From positions 248,001 through 312,000 of the forward strand of contig CAZLFQ010000001.1 in assembly GCA_964558975.1 (NCBI GenBank): a DNA stretch of 64,000 nt, read 5' to 3'. The notes under the pieces are model-generated. The model ran no database searches. It was not told the DNA's origin and saw only the letters and a program-made list of their open reading frames with translations. Below, piece by piece: positions 45,172-54,047 of the stretch. Position 1 is the stretch's first letter; each line of letters begins with the position of its first letter. The stretch comes from CAZLFQ01 sp964558975. GTDB lineage: Bacteria; Pseudomonadota; Alphaproteobacteria; Rickettsiales; Midichloriaceae. The translations under genes were made by a program, and so were the position numbers.

Positions 45172-46740
45172 TTACCTTTCTATACTTTTTGCCTTTGGTG
45201 GCAAGGCACTTCTTTCAGATTTATTTGGGTCAAAGCTTACAGATAATAGATCTGTATCACTATTCACTTTTTGTTTTGCTACTTGGTTTGGTGCTTTACT
45301 TTGCCCACCGACTCTTACGTTCTCCAATTCAACAACTTTATAATCAGGCAACAATTCAACAGGCTTATATACACCCTCAGCTACTTTTTTATGCTCATCT
45401 AATTTATGCACTACAGGTTTAGGATCTATACCTAAAGATTTGGCTCTATGTTCAATATATTCTTTTAGTGATCCTTTAACTAACTTTTCATCGCCATCTG
45501 GCCTTACCCACTCTACTTTATCGTTGAAATTCTTACCCATTAGGTATTTCTTATCAGCTTCATATATTGCCTGAATTTTTTTAAAGTCAACTTCAGTATC
45601 ACCTTTTAAGAATGCATCAATCTCTTTTTGCACTTTAAGTACATTGCCTACTGAAGCAGTTTCCGCGATATTATTCATAACAAAATCTGTTAGAGACACT
45701 TGAAAATTTGCTATCACCATCTCAACAGACATATTTTTCCAAAGTTGAATTGGATTTCCACTTTTTGCGGCTAAACTTGCAATAGATTTTTTAAGATCAT
45801 CTTGTAATGCTTTATCACCTTTTGTCGCTTCAGCAATTTTAGCAAGTTCAGAAATTACTTGATTAACACCTTCTATAAATCTTCCTTCTTTGGCTTGCGC
45901 ATTTTGCATTTTTTCAATGAACTCATCGTCAAATAAAACACCTTTATAATCTCGTCTAAATTTAGTTGGTTTGTTAACGCCATTTACATCGGTTCTATTC
46001 AAGGCATCTAAGATGCAACCTCTATCTTTTGGGATTCTAGGTGTCTGGTCTGCACCCACACCAAACCAATTTTTAATCAAATTATTAATTGCATGTCCAA
46101 AATCAATTCTTCCAGCCCTAGATTCTTCAGTTTTTTTATCATGAATCACCATGATGTTCCCAGGATTTATGTCATGATCACCAAGTATCATTGAATTCAC
46201 CACAACGTCGACTAAATCTTTTTTAGGAACTACAATACTGATATTATTTTTGTTTTTATCTTGATATGTATAAGTAACGTCAGGAGATATTGTGGTTGAG
46301 CCCGTTTTTTGTTCTGAGAGTGTAAAATCTATTTGTGCATGCCCAGAACTTTTTTCTTTCTTGCCACCCGTTTTTTCAAGCAGGTCATCTATAGTCATTA
46401 CAATCATTCCTTGCCTGTCTGCATTTAAGTACTTTGAAGCAAGACACAGCTCATTGTCACCCCCAATAAGTAATGATACCTTTGGAGTTAGTTCTGTGTC
46501 GCCCGTGTTAAATACAGGCTCGGCAATTGCTGAACCAATATACTCTCCCAGAATATCGGATCTGTCAGTCTGATATCCTGATATTCTCCTTACCGCTTTT
46601 CTGACCTGAGAGAACTTAATTTGGTGCAGCACTCCATCTTTATCTTTAGCTTGATAACTTTCTGTTTTACCCCCTGTAGCACTACCTGTGGGAGTAAAAT
46701 TAGATTCGCGTATTAGTGAATCACCATTATTTATCTTCAT
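45172..46740 (-). CDS. PI3/4-kinase-like protein, candidate effector
   Basis: A 522-residue soluble protein. A catalytic-loop-like GDHDINPGNIMV (Gly187 to Val198) and RIDFGHAI with Asp213 resemble the GDRHxxN and IDFG motifs of phosphatidylinositol 3/4-kinases and of bacterial PI-kinase effectors. An upstream lysine in HQIKFSQV may contact ATP. The C-terminal 300 residues are helical and end in a Lys-rich tail. An in-frame ATG at 46782 lies inside the presumed promoter; the ATG at 46740 (MKINNGDS) gives the same 50-base distance to the CtrA box seen at other boxes, so I prefer it. A eukaryote-directed role is inferred. Confidence 0.65.
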   Translation of the reverse strand: MKINNGDSLIRESNFTPTGSATGGKTESYQAKDKDGVLHQIKFSQVRKAVRRISGYQTDRSDILGEYIGSAIAEPVFNTGDTELTPKVSLLIGGDNELCLASKYLNADRQGMIVMTIDDLLEKTGGKKEKSSGHAQIDFTLSEQKTGSTTISPDVTYTYQDKNKNNISIVVPKKDLVDVVVNSMILGDHDINPGNIMVIHDKKTEESRAGRIDFGHAINNLIKNWFGVGADQTPRIPKDRGCILDALNRTDVNGVNKPTKFRRDYKGVLFDDEFIEKMQNAQAKEGRFIEGVNQVISELAKIAEATKGDKALQDDLKKSIASLAAKSGNPIQLWKNMSVEMVIANFQVSLTDFVMNNIAETASVGNVLKVQKEIDAFLKGDTEVDFKKIQAIYEADKKYLMGKNFNDKVEWVRPDGDEKLVKGSLKEYIEHRAKSLGIDPKPVVHKLDEHKKVAEGVYKPVELLPDYKVVELENVRVGGQSKAPNQVAKQKVNSDTDLLSVSFDPNKSERSALPPKAKSIER

Positions 46741-46790
46741 TAGCAATAACCAATCATGCGTTATCCTATGCTTAGGGTACATATATAAAG

Positions 46791-46806
46791 GTTAATTTTT
46801 GGTTAA
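46791..46806 (-). promoter_or_regulatory. CtrA box upstream of the PI-kinase-like gene
   Basis: On the minus strand this reads TTAACCAAAAATTAAC, a TTAA-N7-TTAA site with C after both half-sites. It ends 50 bases before the ATG at 46740 and is followed by TTTATATATG, a likely -10 region. It lies 12 bases past the stop of the upstream gene, so the box and promoter make the kinase-like gene its own unit. Confidence 0.65.
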
Positions 46807-46817
46807 TTCAAAATTAA

Positions 46818-47906
46818 TTATCTTGAATTGCTTTCGGCCGCTAACAATATGTTGTTTTTCAGAGCATCAACATAACTTAACATCATCTTTTTTGAAGGAA
46901 TAACCTGCGATTCCTGAGCAGCACAAAATATATCTATTCGCTTATCATCAGGGATATAATCATAAGATAAAACTCTACTAATTGCCACTACTGCATCATA
47001 ACTTGAAACAATTACCGCACTTTCAACATCTTCCTTACTCATTATTTTCTTAACTTTGCTAACAATATTATGTGGAATATCAGAATTGCTAAATGAGAAC
47101 ATCTCAATGTCATCTAACATACCCCCAGACCCTTCTATGATCAGCTGCACCAAATCTTTTTGGGTAGGTATATATTTTGGATCTTGTCTGTTCAATCTAA
47201 TTGCTTTTATTGTGTCGCTATCTAATTCAGCATCTAATGGCAGATCTCCATGCAATATTACAGTTTTACAACAAGAAATATCACTTTGAATAAAATTATC
47301 AACTACTGCTTGATACGTGCGAAAATCGCAATTATGACCAATCACAATTACCGCAATATCAAAATTCATTTCTTGTGTTTTTACAGATTCAAAATTAATC
47401 CAATTTAATAAAACAAAATCTTTTATAACTTTGTTAATACTTGATATTAAATTTTCAACAATAACTTGGTGGGATAAATCTTCTAAGATACTCTTAATAG
47501 CGCTATAAGCTTCACATTTGGTTCGGTAAGAGTATTTACTCCCTTTCCCACCGCTACAATAAACCACTTTAAGCAAATCTAAAACAGCAGCTCTCTTAAC
47601 CTTGTCAAAGTGATCAAAAACTTCCGAAACAATGCACTTCAAACTATATTTATGTTCAGTAACTGATTTTGAAACGACTGTTTGGCTAGATCCAGCTCTT
47701 TGCAACCATACATTGAGTGCAGCTAAGCTTTTATATTCGTTAACATCATTAACATAGAAGCTTTCTCTCCTTGCCTTTAGATTGTATTTCTGCCTCGATT
47801 TCCGTGAAACAAGCTTTCTAACATCACGAACAGATAATAAAAAGTCTTCACTAGCATCATCGTAACTATAAAAAAACTTTTTTGCTTTATTCCCCAACAT
47901 ATCCAA
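46818..47906 (-). CDS. Hypothetical protein, possible Rossmann-like domain
   Basis: A 362-residue soluble protein I do not recognise. Residues about 175-345 alternate strand and helix (FDIAVIVIGHN, then CKTVILHGD, ESAVIVSSYDAVVAISRVLSY, DKRIDIFCAAQES), giving a Rossmann-like layout somewhat reminiscent of DUF218 proteins, but key motifs are not convincing. The N-terminus is basic (SRKSRQKYNLKARRE). No signal peptide is seen. It sits in a same-strand block with the kinase-like gene and the gene at 48070. Confidence 0.55.
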   Translation of the reverse strand: MDMLGNKAKKFFYSYDDASEDFLLSVRDVRKLVSRKSRQKYNLKARRESFYVNDVNEYKSLAALNVWLQRAGSSQTVVSKSVTEHKYSLKCIVSEVFDHFDKVKRAAVLDLLKVVYCSGGKGSKYSYRTKCEAYSAIKSILEDLSHQVIVENLISSINKVIKDFVLLNWINFESVKTQEMNFDIAVIVIGHNCDFRTYQAVVDNFIQSDISCCKTVILHGDLPLDAELDSDTIKAIRLNRQDPKYIPTQKDLVQLIIEGSGGMLDDIEMFSFSNSDIPHNIVSKVKKIMSKEDVESAVIVSSYDAVVAISRVLSYDYIPDDKRIDIFCAAQESQVIPSKKMMLSYVDALKNNILLAAESNSR

Positions 47907-48069
47907 CCAATTAATAAAATTAATATAATTTATTCAATAAAGTACTTGAAATTAAAGCGTTACTATATACTAAACTTAGGGTTGAGGAAAGTCTATTTTT
48001 GTTAAATTTGTCAAAATTGGCCAAAACACGTGCTATTTTCTTATGATCAAGACCATATTTTACTTAGGA

Positions 48070-49323
48070 TTAGATTTTTTCATGATTGGATGCGGTGTTT
48101 ATAGAATTATCAAGTAAGTTTCTTTCTAAGAAACTTACTATCTTATTTAGGTAAAGCTCTGAGGCCAGAGCTTTGGTATTTTCTATAGAATGAGCTTCGC
48201 TCGTTCTAGATTCGGGATGATATACTGAGAATTGGGGATTTGACGTAATAATGCCATCTCTATACGTTTTGGTTGCAACAATTAGAAAGCAGTTACAAGG
48301 ATAATCTTTAAGCAACTTTTCTTGCAGCCGAGAGAAATCTCTAACTTGAGGAAAAACCTCTGGTTCAACATCAATTTGGGCTAGTATAGGATTTACTTTA
48401 GATGAAATTTTAGCCTGTATAAAGTTAATTTCTATTGGCTGCAAATTGAGATTATCAAGTAGATCATCAACATTCTCTTGAAGCTCTGAGTACTTACATT
48501 CCCCAGAATCCACAATCACGATTCTTGGAGTTACCAAGGCGCGGAAACCATTTACTTTTGTCATAAATTCTTTGTCAGATATATCTATAGGGCTCTGTAT
48601 TGAATGCCAAAGACTAGTGCAAGCTTCTGCTCTAGTTTTGAATTGCTTTATATACAACTCTTCTGTCATATAACCTAAATATTCCATTAGAATTATAATT
48701 TCATGTATTTTCTGTTTATCTTCTAATGTTTTGTACTCTTGACCAAAGATTGCAAAAGAAATGACGTCGGAAATTGTGAAGGTGTTCTCAACTGTTGACT
48801 TCTTTTTCTCCAGTATTCTATCACGCATATTCGAGGAATCTCTCCTTTGCAATCGTTCGGGTGATGGCGTCAATTCACCAGAGGCAAATGTACCACTTTT
48901 AAAAGATGAAGGCCTAGAACCATTAGCCGATAAAGCACCCAAAGATTCCTTTCGTACGGGTGGAGTTGGGGATAATCCATCTAAAGCAGAAGGATCGCTA
49001 GTTCTAGGAATAGGTATTGGCTGAGAAGCATGACTTGAAGTCCTTGGAGTACTAACAGGAGTAGCTTCCTTTGACCCTTTTGAATCTCTTCTAGAAAATT
49101 GAGGTATAACTCTTGGGGGAGTACCAATTGGTGTAGTCAAGCTTGTAGATGATGTTGAACTATTAGAACTTCTTCGGGACGGTTGGTCGCCTCTTGGAGA
49201 AACTAGTGGTGTAGTATTAGCTGAGCCATTTCTACTATTTCCTTGCGAAACTGATCCCCTAAATACTCCAGCAAGCTGACCAATCGGAGAATCTGCTCCT
49301 ATAGTTTGGAATTTACCTTGCAT
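48070..49323 (-). CDS. Hypothetical protein with disordered Ser/Thr/Pro-rich N-terminus
   Basis: A 417-residue protein. Residues about 20-165 are low complexity, rich in Ser, Thr, Pro and Arg (RRSSNSSTSSTSLTTPIGTP and several similar SRRDSKGS/RRDSSNM units), resembling eukaryotic linker or phosphosite sequence. The remaining 250 residues are folded, mixed alpha/beta (RIVIVDSGECKYSELQE, CNCFLIVATKTYRDGI). The C-terminal part may be distantly related to the protein at 46818 (both have an early TRAEA/TKCEA segment before alternating strands), an eye-level impression only. No signal peptide. A host-directed role is possible. Confidence 0.6.
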   Translation of the reverse strand: MQGKFQTIGADSPIGQLAGVFRGSVSQGNSRNGSANTTPLVSPRGDQPSRRSSNSSTSSTSLTTPIGTPPRVIPQFSRRDSKGSKEATPVSTPRTSSHASQPIPIPRTSDPSALDGLSPTPPVRKESLGALSANGSRPSSFKSGTFASGELTPSPERLQRRDSSNMRDRILEKKKSTVENTFTISDVISFAIFGQEYKTLEDKQKIHEIIILMEYLGYMTEELYIKQFKTRAEACTSLWHSIQSPIDISDKEFMTKVNGFRALVTPRIVIVDSGECKYSELQENVDDLLDNLNLQPIEINFIQAKISSKVNPILAQIDVEPEVFPQVRDFSRLQEKLLKDYPCNCFLIVATKTYRDGIITSNPQFSVYHPESRTSEAHSIENTKALASELYLNKIVSFLERNLLDNSINTASNHEKI

Positions 49324-49451
49324 AGCTTACCTCTTGTTTCGATATGCAGCATACCAAGGCTACAATATTGTATCAAACATACAATTGTTTAATTGCAGCA
49401 CTCCAAAACCTTGAAGGAATCTAGGCTCTATGGTATAAAAAAGTAAAAAAT

Positions 49452-50117
49452 ATGAAATACGATTTAATTATTTTTGATTGTGACGGCACACTTGTAGATA
49501 GTGAAAGCCTTATAAACAAGGCATTTTCAGACATCTTGCTTACTGAGGGTTATGCTGAGTTCACCTATGCATTTTGTTTAGAAAATTTCTCAGGGGTCTG
49601 CTACTCAGATATGTGTAAATACATAATAGCAAAACACCCTAGCATGCCTCTGAGAGAGATCGAAGAAAAGTTTATAGAAAAAGCTAATGCACTGATGCCA
49701 ACTGAACTTAAAGAAATTCCAAATGCCACACAATTATTAGAAGCATTGAAGCATATTCCTAAATGCGTTGGTTCGAATGGAGAATTAGCGGTAGTTACTA
49801 ACTCTTTAGAAATTACGGGACTAATAGACTTCTTTGATCGCAAAAATATTTTTACATACGAGATGGTCAGAGCGGGAAAACCTGAGCCTGACCTGTATCT
49901 CTACGCAGCCAAAAAAATGGGGGCCGATCCTAAAAAATGCTTGGTAATTGAAGACAGTATTGTTGGGGCAACAGCTGGGGTTAGGGCTGGAATGGATGTG
50001 ATAGCCATTATTCCAAAAGGCAATGCCCACAAGTATAATTTGAAAGCTGAAATGGAAAAATTAAAACCACTTGCAATAATTGAAGATTTACTTGAAGTGA
50101 AAAAGTACTTAGACTAA
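49452..50117 (+). CDS. HAD-superfamily phosphatase (phosphoglycolate phosphatase-like)
   Basis: A 221-residue haloacid dehalogenase-type hydrolase, subfamily IA. Motif I is FDCDGTLVDSE with the nucleophile Asp9, motif II VVTNS, motif III Lys in GKPEPDLYLYAAKKMG, motif IV EDSIVG. A helical cap lies between motifs I and II. Substrate is unresolved: phosphoglycolate, 6-phosphogluconate or sugar phosphates are all possible. nhaA starts 31 bases downstream. Confidence 0.87.
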   Translation: MKYDLIIFDCDGTLVDSESLINKAFSDILLTEGYAEFTYAFCLENFSGVCYSDMCKYIIAKHPSMPLREIEEKFIEKANALMPTELKEIPNATQLLEALKHIPKCVGSNGELAVVTNSLEITGLIDFFDRKNIFTYEMVRAGKPEPDLYLYAAKKMGADPKKCLVIEDSIVGATAGVRAGMDVIAIIPKGNAHKYNLKAEMEKLKPLAIIEDLLEVKKYLD

Positions 50118-50147
50118 GCACAATAAAAATTTATAACTCATTTTTCA

Positions 50148-51323
50148 ATGCCATTTCAAAAACTAAAAAGCTTTAAAATACTTTTTAAAAATGCAGCAGA
50201 TAAAGGCATACTATTACTCATAGCCGCAGTGTTGGCTATACTGTTAGCCAATAGTAAATATGGCGCATTTTATGATATTTTATTGAATGGAAATATCAAA
50301 GTTTACTTTGAAGAGAATGAGAATGTATTCACTATCCACCATTTTATAAATGATTTTTTAATGGTTATTTTCTTCTTTTTAGTTGGCCTTGAGATTAAAA
50401 GAGAAATAATCAGTGGGCATCTCTCTACAACTGCTCAGCGAATTTTACCTGCTTCTTGTGCAATTGGAGGAGTAATATTCCCCGCATTAATCTATTACGC
50501 CTTGAATTACCATAACGAAATTGCCATCCGCGGTTGGGCAATTCCAACAGCTACAGATATTGCTTTCGCTTTAGGGATATTTGCATATTTTGGGAAAAAC
50601 TTACCAATCTCTCTAAAAGTTTTCTTAACTGCTCTAGCTATTATTGATGATTTAATAGCAGTTTTGATCATTGCACTATTCTATTCAGATGGAATAACAG
50701 AAGTCTATCTCTACCTAATTTTGTTAGCAGGACTGTTACTTTATTTTTTCAACAAACAACAAATAACAAACCTAACAGTTTATGTACTAATGGGTTGTGT
50801 ACTTTGGTACTTATTCTGGGAAGCTAGTATTCACACAACTGTTGCTGGGGTAATCTTAGCAATGTTTGTTCCTCTTAATTCTGGAAATAAACAATCGCCA
50901 CTTGTGAAATTTGAAAAGATTTTACACCCTCCTGTTGCTTATTTTATATTACCTATATTTGCATTCTCAAACAGCGGGGTGCTTGTAGATAACTTTGGCT
51001 TAGACCTATTCATGCACACCGTAACCTTAGGTATAGTTCTAGGTTTACTAGTAGGGAAACAAGTTGGTATAACTGCCACTTGCTGGTTGTTGGTAAAGCT
51101 TAAAATTGCAAAACTTCCTGAAAAATCTACATTCTTACAGTTGTATGTTGTATCCATTATGTGCGGAATTGGCTTCACTATGAGCCTATTTATTGGAGAA
51201 CTAGCTTTCGGTGGAAATAACGATTATACTGCGCATATGAAAATTGGTGTATTACTTGGCTCGTTGCTCTCGGCCATCATGTGCGCTATAATCTTAAAAT
51301 ATACAAATAAAAAAACTAGATGA
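50148..51323 (+). CDS. nhaA: Na+/H+ antiporter NhaA
   Basis: A 391-residue inner-membrane antiporter with 12 spans. Family motifs include NDFLMVIFFFLVGLEIKREI, GWAIPTATDIAFALGIFAYFGK, and the ion-binding pair of Asp in ALAIIDDLIAVLIIALFYSDG. SIMCGIGFTMSLFIGELAF is the conserved late segment. It exports Na+ with proton uptake, supporting pH and salt homeostasis. lolC starts inside its stop (ATGA overlap). Confidence 0.94.
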   Translation: MPFQKLKSFKILFKNAADKGILLLIAAVLAILLANSKYGAFYDILLNGNIKVYFEENENVFTIHHFINDFLMVIFFFLVGLEIKREIISGHLSTTAQRILPASCAIGGVIFPALIYYALNYHNEIAIRGWAIPTATDIAFALGIFAYFGKNLPISLKVFLTALAIIDDLIAVLIIALFYSDGITEVYLYLILLAGLLLYFFNKQQITNLTVYVLMGCVLWYLFWEASIHTTVAGVILAMFVPLNSGNKQSPLVKFEKILHPPVAYFILPIFAFSNSGVLVDNFGLDLFMHTVTLGIVLGLLVGKQVGITATCWLLVKLKIAKLPEKSTFLQLYVVSIMCGIGFTMSLFIGELAFGGNNDYTAHMKIGVLLGSLLSAIMCAIILKYTNKKTR

Positions 51324-52564
51324 TAAAACCATTCGAATTAATGATTGCTTTGCGATATCTCCGCGCTAAACGTCGAGAAAGTTTTATATCTATTGTTAGC
51401 TGGTTTTCTTTAATTGGCATTGCACTTGGTGTTGCTACATTAATAATCGTAATGTCTGTTATGAATGGATATCACGTAGAATTACTTAGCAGAATTTTAG
51501 GAATCAATGGTCATATTTCAGTAAGCTTAGAACGAGAAAAAATATCTGACTATGATCAATACGTTGAGAAAATCGCTAAAATCTCAGATGTGACATACGC
51601 CGCCCCCCTAGTTTTAAGTCAAGCAATGGCAACTGCAAATAATAGCTCTGTTGGCGTTATGGTTAGAGGGATGAGCGCCGATAGCTTAGAACACAAACCT
51701 GTAATGAAAGAAACTTTAGATCTAGTTTCATTAAATCAGTTTAAGGAGAATGCAGGAATATACTTAGGAAGAAGCCTTGCTCGCCAACTAAATGTTGCAG
51801 TTGGTGATACTATAAAGCTAATTACTCCGGAAACCACAAGCACGCTTATTGGCAACATTCCTAGAATGAAAACATATAAGGTAATAGGCACTTTTGACGT
51901 TGGAATGTACGAGTATAATGCCACCACCATATTTATGCCACTTGAAGAAGCTCAGTTATTTTTTAAGTTAGAAAATACTGTGAGCGACATAGAAGTATTG
52001 GCAAATGACCCAGAAAACATGGACAGCATAAAATTAGAAATATCTAAATTATTTCCTAATGAAGTTAGATTAGTTGACTGGGGAATAGCTAACTCCACAC
52101 TATTCAACGCTTTAGCAGTTGAAAGAAACGTTATGTTTTTAATTTTAACTTTAATTATTCTTGTTGCAGCATTCAACATAATCTCAAGCTTAATTATGCT
52201 TGTAAAAGACAAGGCTACAAACATTGCTATACTAAGAACAATGGGAGCAAGCAAAGGTTCAATAATTAGAATTTTTGTTATGTGCGGCTCTATGATAGGA
52301 GTTATAGGCACTCTGTTTGGTGGGATTCTTGGAGTTACATTTGCAATGAATATTGAAAGAATCAGACAAGCCTTACAATCACTCACAGGATTTACATTAT
52401 TCGACCCAGTAATATACTTTTTAACAAAGCTACCTTCTAACTTAGAGTTCTCAAGTGTGTTTATGGTTTGTTTTGTTTCATTGATCTTCTCTTTACTTGC
52501 TACAATATATCCAGCATGGCGTGCATCAAAACTTACACCTGCTGAGGTGCTAAGATATGAGTAA
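51320..52564 (+). CDS. lolC: Lipoprotein-releasing ABC transporter permease (LolC/LolE)
   Basis: A 414-residue permease of the MacB/FtsX fold. The N-terminal FELMIALRYLRAKRRESFISIVSWFSLIGIALGVATLIIVMSVMNG is diagnostic of the LolC/E family; a periplasmic domain and three C-terminal spans (residues about 270-400) follow, ending in YPAWRASKLTPAEVLRYE. It releases outer-membrane lipoproteins to LolA. The ATPase lolD is not adjacent. It overlaps nhaA by 4 bases and nnrD by 8, so all three should be cotranscribed. Confidence 0.92.
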   Translation: MIKPFELMIALRYLRAKRRESFISIVSWFSLIGIALGVATLIIVMSVMNGYHVELLSRILGINGHISVSLEREKISDYDQYVEKIAKISDVTYAAPLVLSQAMATANNSSVGVMVRGMSADSLEHKPVMKETLDLVSLNQFKENAGIYLGRSLARQLNVAVGDTIKLITPETTSTLIGNIPRMKTYKVIGTFDVGMYEYNATTIFMPLEEAQLFFKLENTVSDIEVLANDPENMDSIKLEISKLFPNEVRLVDWGIANSTLFNALAVERNVMFLILTLIILVAAFNIISSLIMLVKDKATNIAILRTMGASKGSIIRIFVMCGSMIGVIGTLFGGILGVTFAMNIERIRQALQSLTGFTLFDPVIYFLTKLPSNLEFSSVFMVCFVSLIFSLLATIYPAWRASKLTPAEVLRYE

Positions 52565-53354
52565 ACCAATTCTCCCATCTTTCGATAGCAGCTCTCATAA
52601 AGGTGAGAAGGGCAAAGTTTTAATAGTTGCTGGTAGTCATAAATACTATGGCGCCCCAATATTTACTGCACTGGGTGCAGAACACAGCGGCGCTGATCTC
52701 ATCACGTTATTTTTACCAGAGAAACATTTAGCTACTGCTAAAAATTATTCATTGAATTTATTTCTAGATACTTTTATCCAACATGATTTGGGACTAAAAG
52801 ATATTGGTCTAATTATAGATGAAGCCTCGCGCAATGATGTATTAATTATCGGTAATGGTGTTGGTACTGATCAAGATACAAAAAAAGCCATCATTAAAAT
52901 ACTTGAAGAAATTTCAATACCAGTTGTGTTGGATGCAGAGGCACTATTTCCAGAAATCTTGAATGTAAAAAGAAAATCAGAATGGGTTATTACCCCTCAT
53001 AAAGGCGAGTTTAAAAGATTATTCAATCTTGAGCCTACTGAACAAAATGTTTCTTCAATGTCTAAACAGCACGACCTAATCATCCTCTTAAAAGCTCCAG
53101 TGGATATTATAGCTTATAAAGGTGAAGTTCATTTAAATAAAACTGGCTGCCCACAAATGAGAGTTGGTGGAACTGGAGATGCTCTAGCTGGAATTGTCGG
53201 TTCATACATATCCCAAGGCTTAAAACCATTTGAAGCAGCTAAATCAGGCGCATATTATTGGGGCAAGTGCGGAGAAGATTATATAAAACATTCCTACACT
53301 ATCACATGTTTAGATCTCATTAAGAGCTATTCACAATGTGTTCTGAAAAATTAA
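52557..53354 (+). CDS. nnrD: ADP-dependent NAD(P)H-hydrate dehydratase
   Basis: A 265-residue ribokinase-like enzyme (YjeF C-terminal domain) that repairs hydrated NAD(P)H using ADP. Motifs are KGEKGKVLIVAGSHKYYGAPIF, VVLDAEALF, WVITPHKGEFKRLF and the nucleotide-site MRVGGTGDALAGIVGSYISQG. The epimerase (NnrE) domain usually fused to it is missing, so it is the single-domain form. It overlaps lolC by 8 bases. Its 3' end faces a terminator shared with the convergent gene. Confidence 0.9.
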   Translation: MSKPILPSFDSSSHKGEKGKVLIVAGSHKYYGAPIFTALGAEHSGADLITLFLPEKHLATAKNYSLNLFLDTFIQHDLGLKDIGLIIDEASRNDVLIIGNGVGTDQDTKKAIIKILEEISIPVVLDAEALFPEILNVKRKSEWVITPHKGEFKRLFNLEPTEQNVSSMSKQHDLIILLKAPVDIIAYKGEVHLNKTGCPQMRVGGTGDALAGIVGSYISQGLKPFEAAKSGAYYWGKCGEDYIKHSYTITCLDLIKSYSQCVLKN

Positions 53355-53357
53355 TTA

Positions 53358-53386
53358 AAAAGCGCCTTTAAATTTAGACGCCTTTA
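53358..53386 (-). terminator. Terminator between nnrD and the convergent 53399 gene
   Basis: On the minus strand AAAGGCGTC pairs with GGCGCTTTT (nine pairs with G-U wobble), with a TAAATTTAAA loop and further T. It serves the gene at 53399-53842. In the plus direction the stem has a C-A mismatch and no T run, so it should be weaker for nnrD. Confidence 0.5.
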
Positions 53387-53398
53387 TTATGTTTTAAT

Positions 53399-53842
53399 TT
53401 ATAATTCAGTTGAAGCTGAGCTTTGGTAAAAGTCTACACACACTTCACGCACTATTTCATTTAGTATATCTCTATCTTCTACAACTTGACCATTTACAGT
53501 ATGTGTAAGGTGGCTGCTTGATGTACCAAAAAACACATCAGCACATATTTTCTTATCAACTTCAGTCCTTTGTTCTAAACCTAAGGCTAAATCTAATGAA
53601 TGACTAAATTTGTCATTTATTTTCACTTCTGCTGATTTGCCATTTGTTTTTGTTTGGCTAGTTCCAATAATTCTTTTAATGAACGCATCTGCATCTTGAC
53701 TGATTGGTTTAAAATCTAATAAAAGTAAGTTACCAAAATCATTTATAGATATTTGATTAATATTTTCAACTACCAAAGTCTTAAGTTTTACCGCATCTTT
53801 GTTTTTTACTGCATCCTTAAATTGACTAATTTCAACATTCAT
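53399..53842 (-). CDS. Hypothetical protein, 147 residues
   Basis: Unrecognised. A small soluble acidic protein, with an N-terminal helix (FKDAVKNKDAVKLKTLVVENI) and a strand-rich later part (KICADVFFGTSSSHLTHTVNG). It has no signal peptide. The gene is monocistronic, with a terminator on its 3' side. It lies opposite the next small gene at 54048 across a 205-base divergent region that holds a CtrA box nearer to the latter. Confidence 0.55.
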   Translation of the reverse strand: MNVEISQFKDAVKNKDAVKLKTLVVENINQISINDFGNLLLLDFKPISQDADAFIKRIIGTSQTKTNGKSAEVKINDKFSHSLDLALGLEQRTEVDKKICADVFFGTSSSHLTHTVNGQVVEDRDILNEIVREVCVDFYQSSASTEL

Positions 53843-53988
53843 TTTTTTCTACCTTAATAATTTGCATAAACTTTTAGTTTATGTTTGGGCGAACAATATA
53901 TTAAACAGCGCTCAATGTCAATGTTTGCAATCTTAAATACTGATTCGAATGCAAAAGCTTTATCCATGGCTAAAAATCCACTCTTAAA

Positions 53989-54004
53989 TTAACTTTTTCT
54001 TAAC
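53989..54004 (+). promoter_or_regulatory. CtrA box (TTAACTTTTTCTTAAC) upstream of the 54048 gene
   Basis: TTAA-N7-TTAA with C after both half-sites. It ends 43 bases before the ATG at 54048. TATACT lies about 10 bases after the box and GGAGG precedes the ATG. The divergent gene at 53842 is 147 bases away. Confidence 0.65.
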
Positions 54005-54047
54005 TAATACTAAATATACTTAGCTTTGTAACCCGAATGGAGGATTT

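Noticed and set aside
47906..47960. TTAA repeats (AATTAATAAAATTAATA) upstream of the 46818 gene as a further CtrA box
   Set aside because: The spacing is five bases, not seven, and there is no C after the half-sites.
51952..52659. A 235-codon open frame on the minus strand opposite lolC and nnrD
   Set aside because: Both plus-strand genes are well conserved and overlap neatly; the antisense frame is a shadow.
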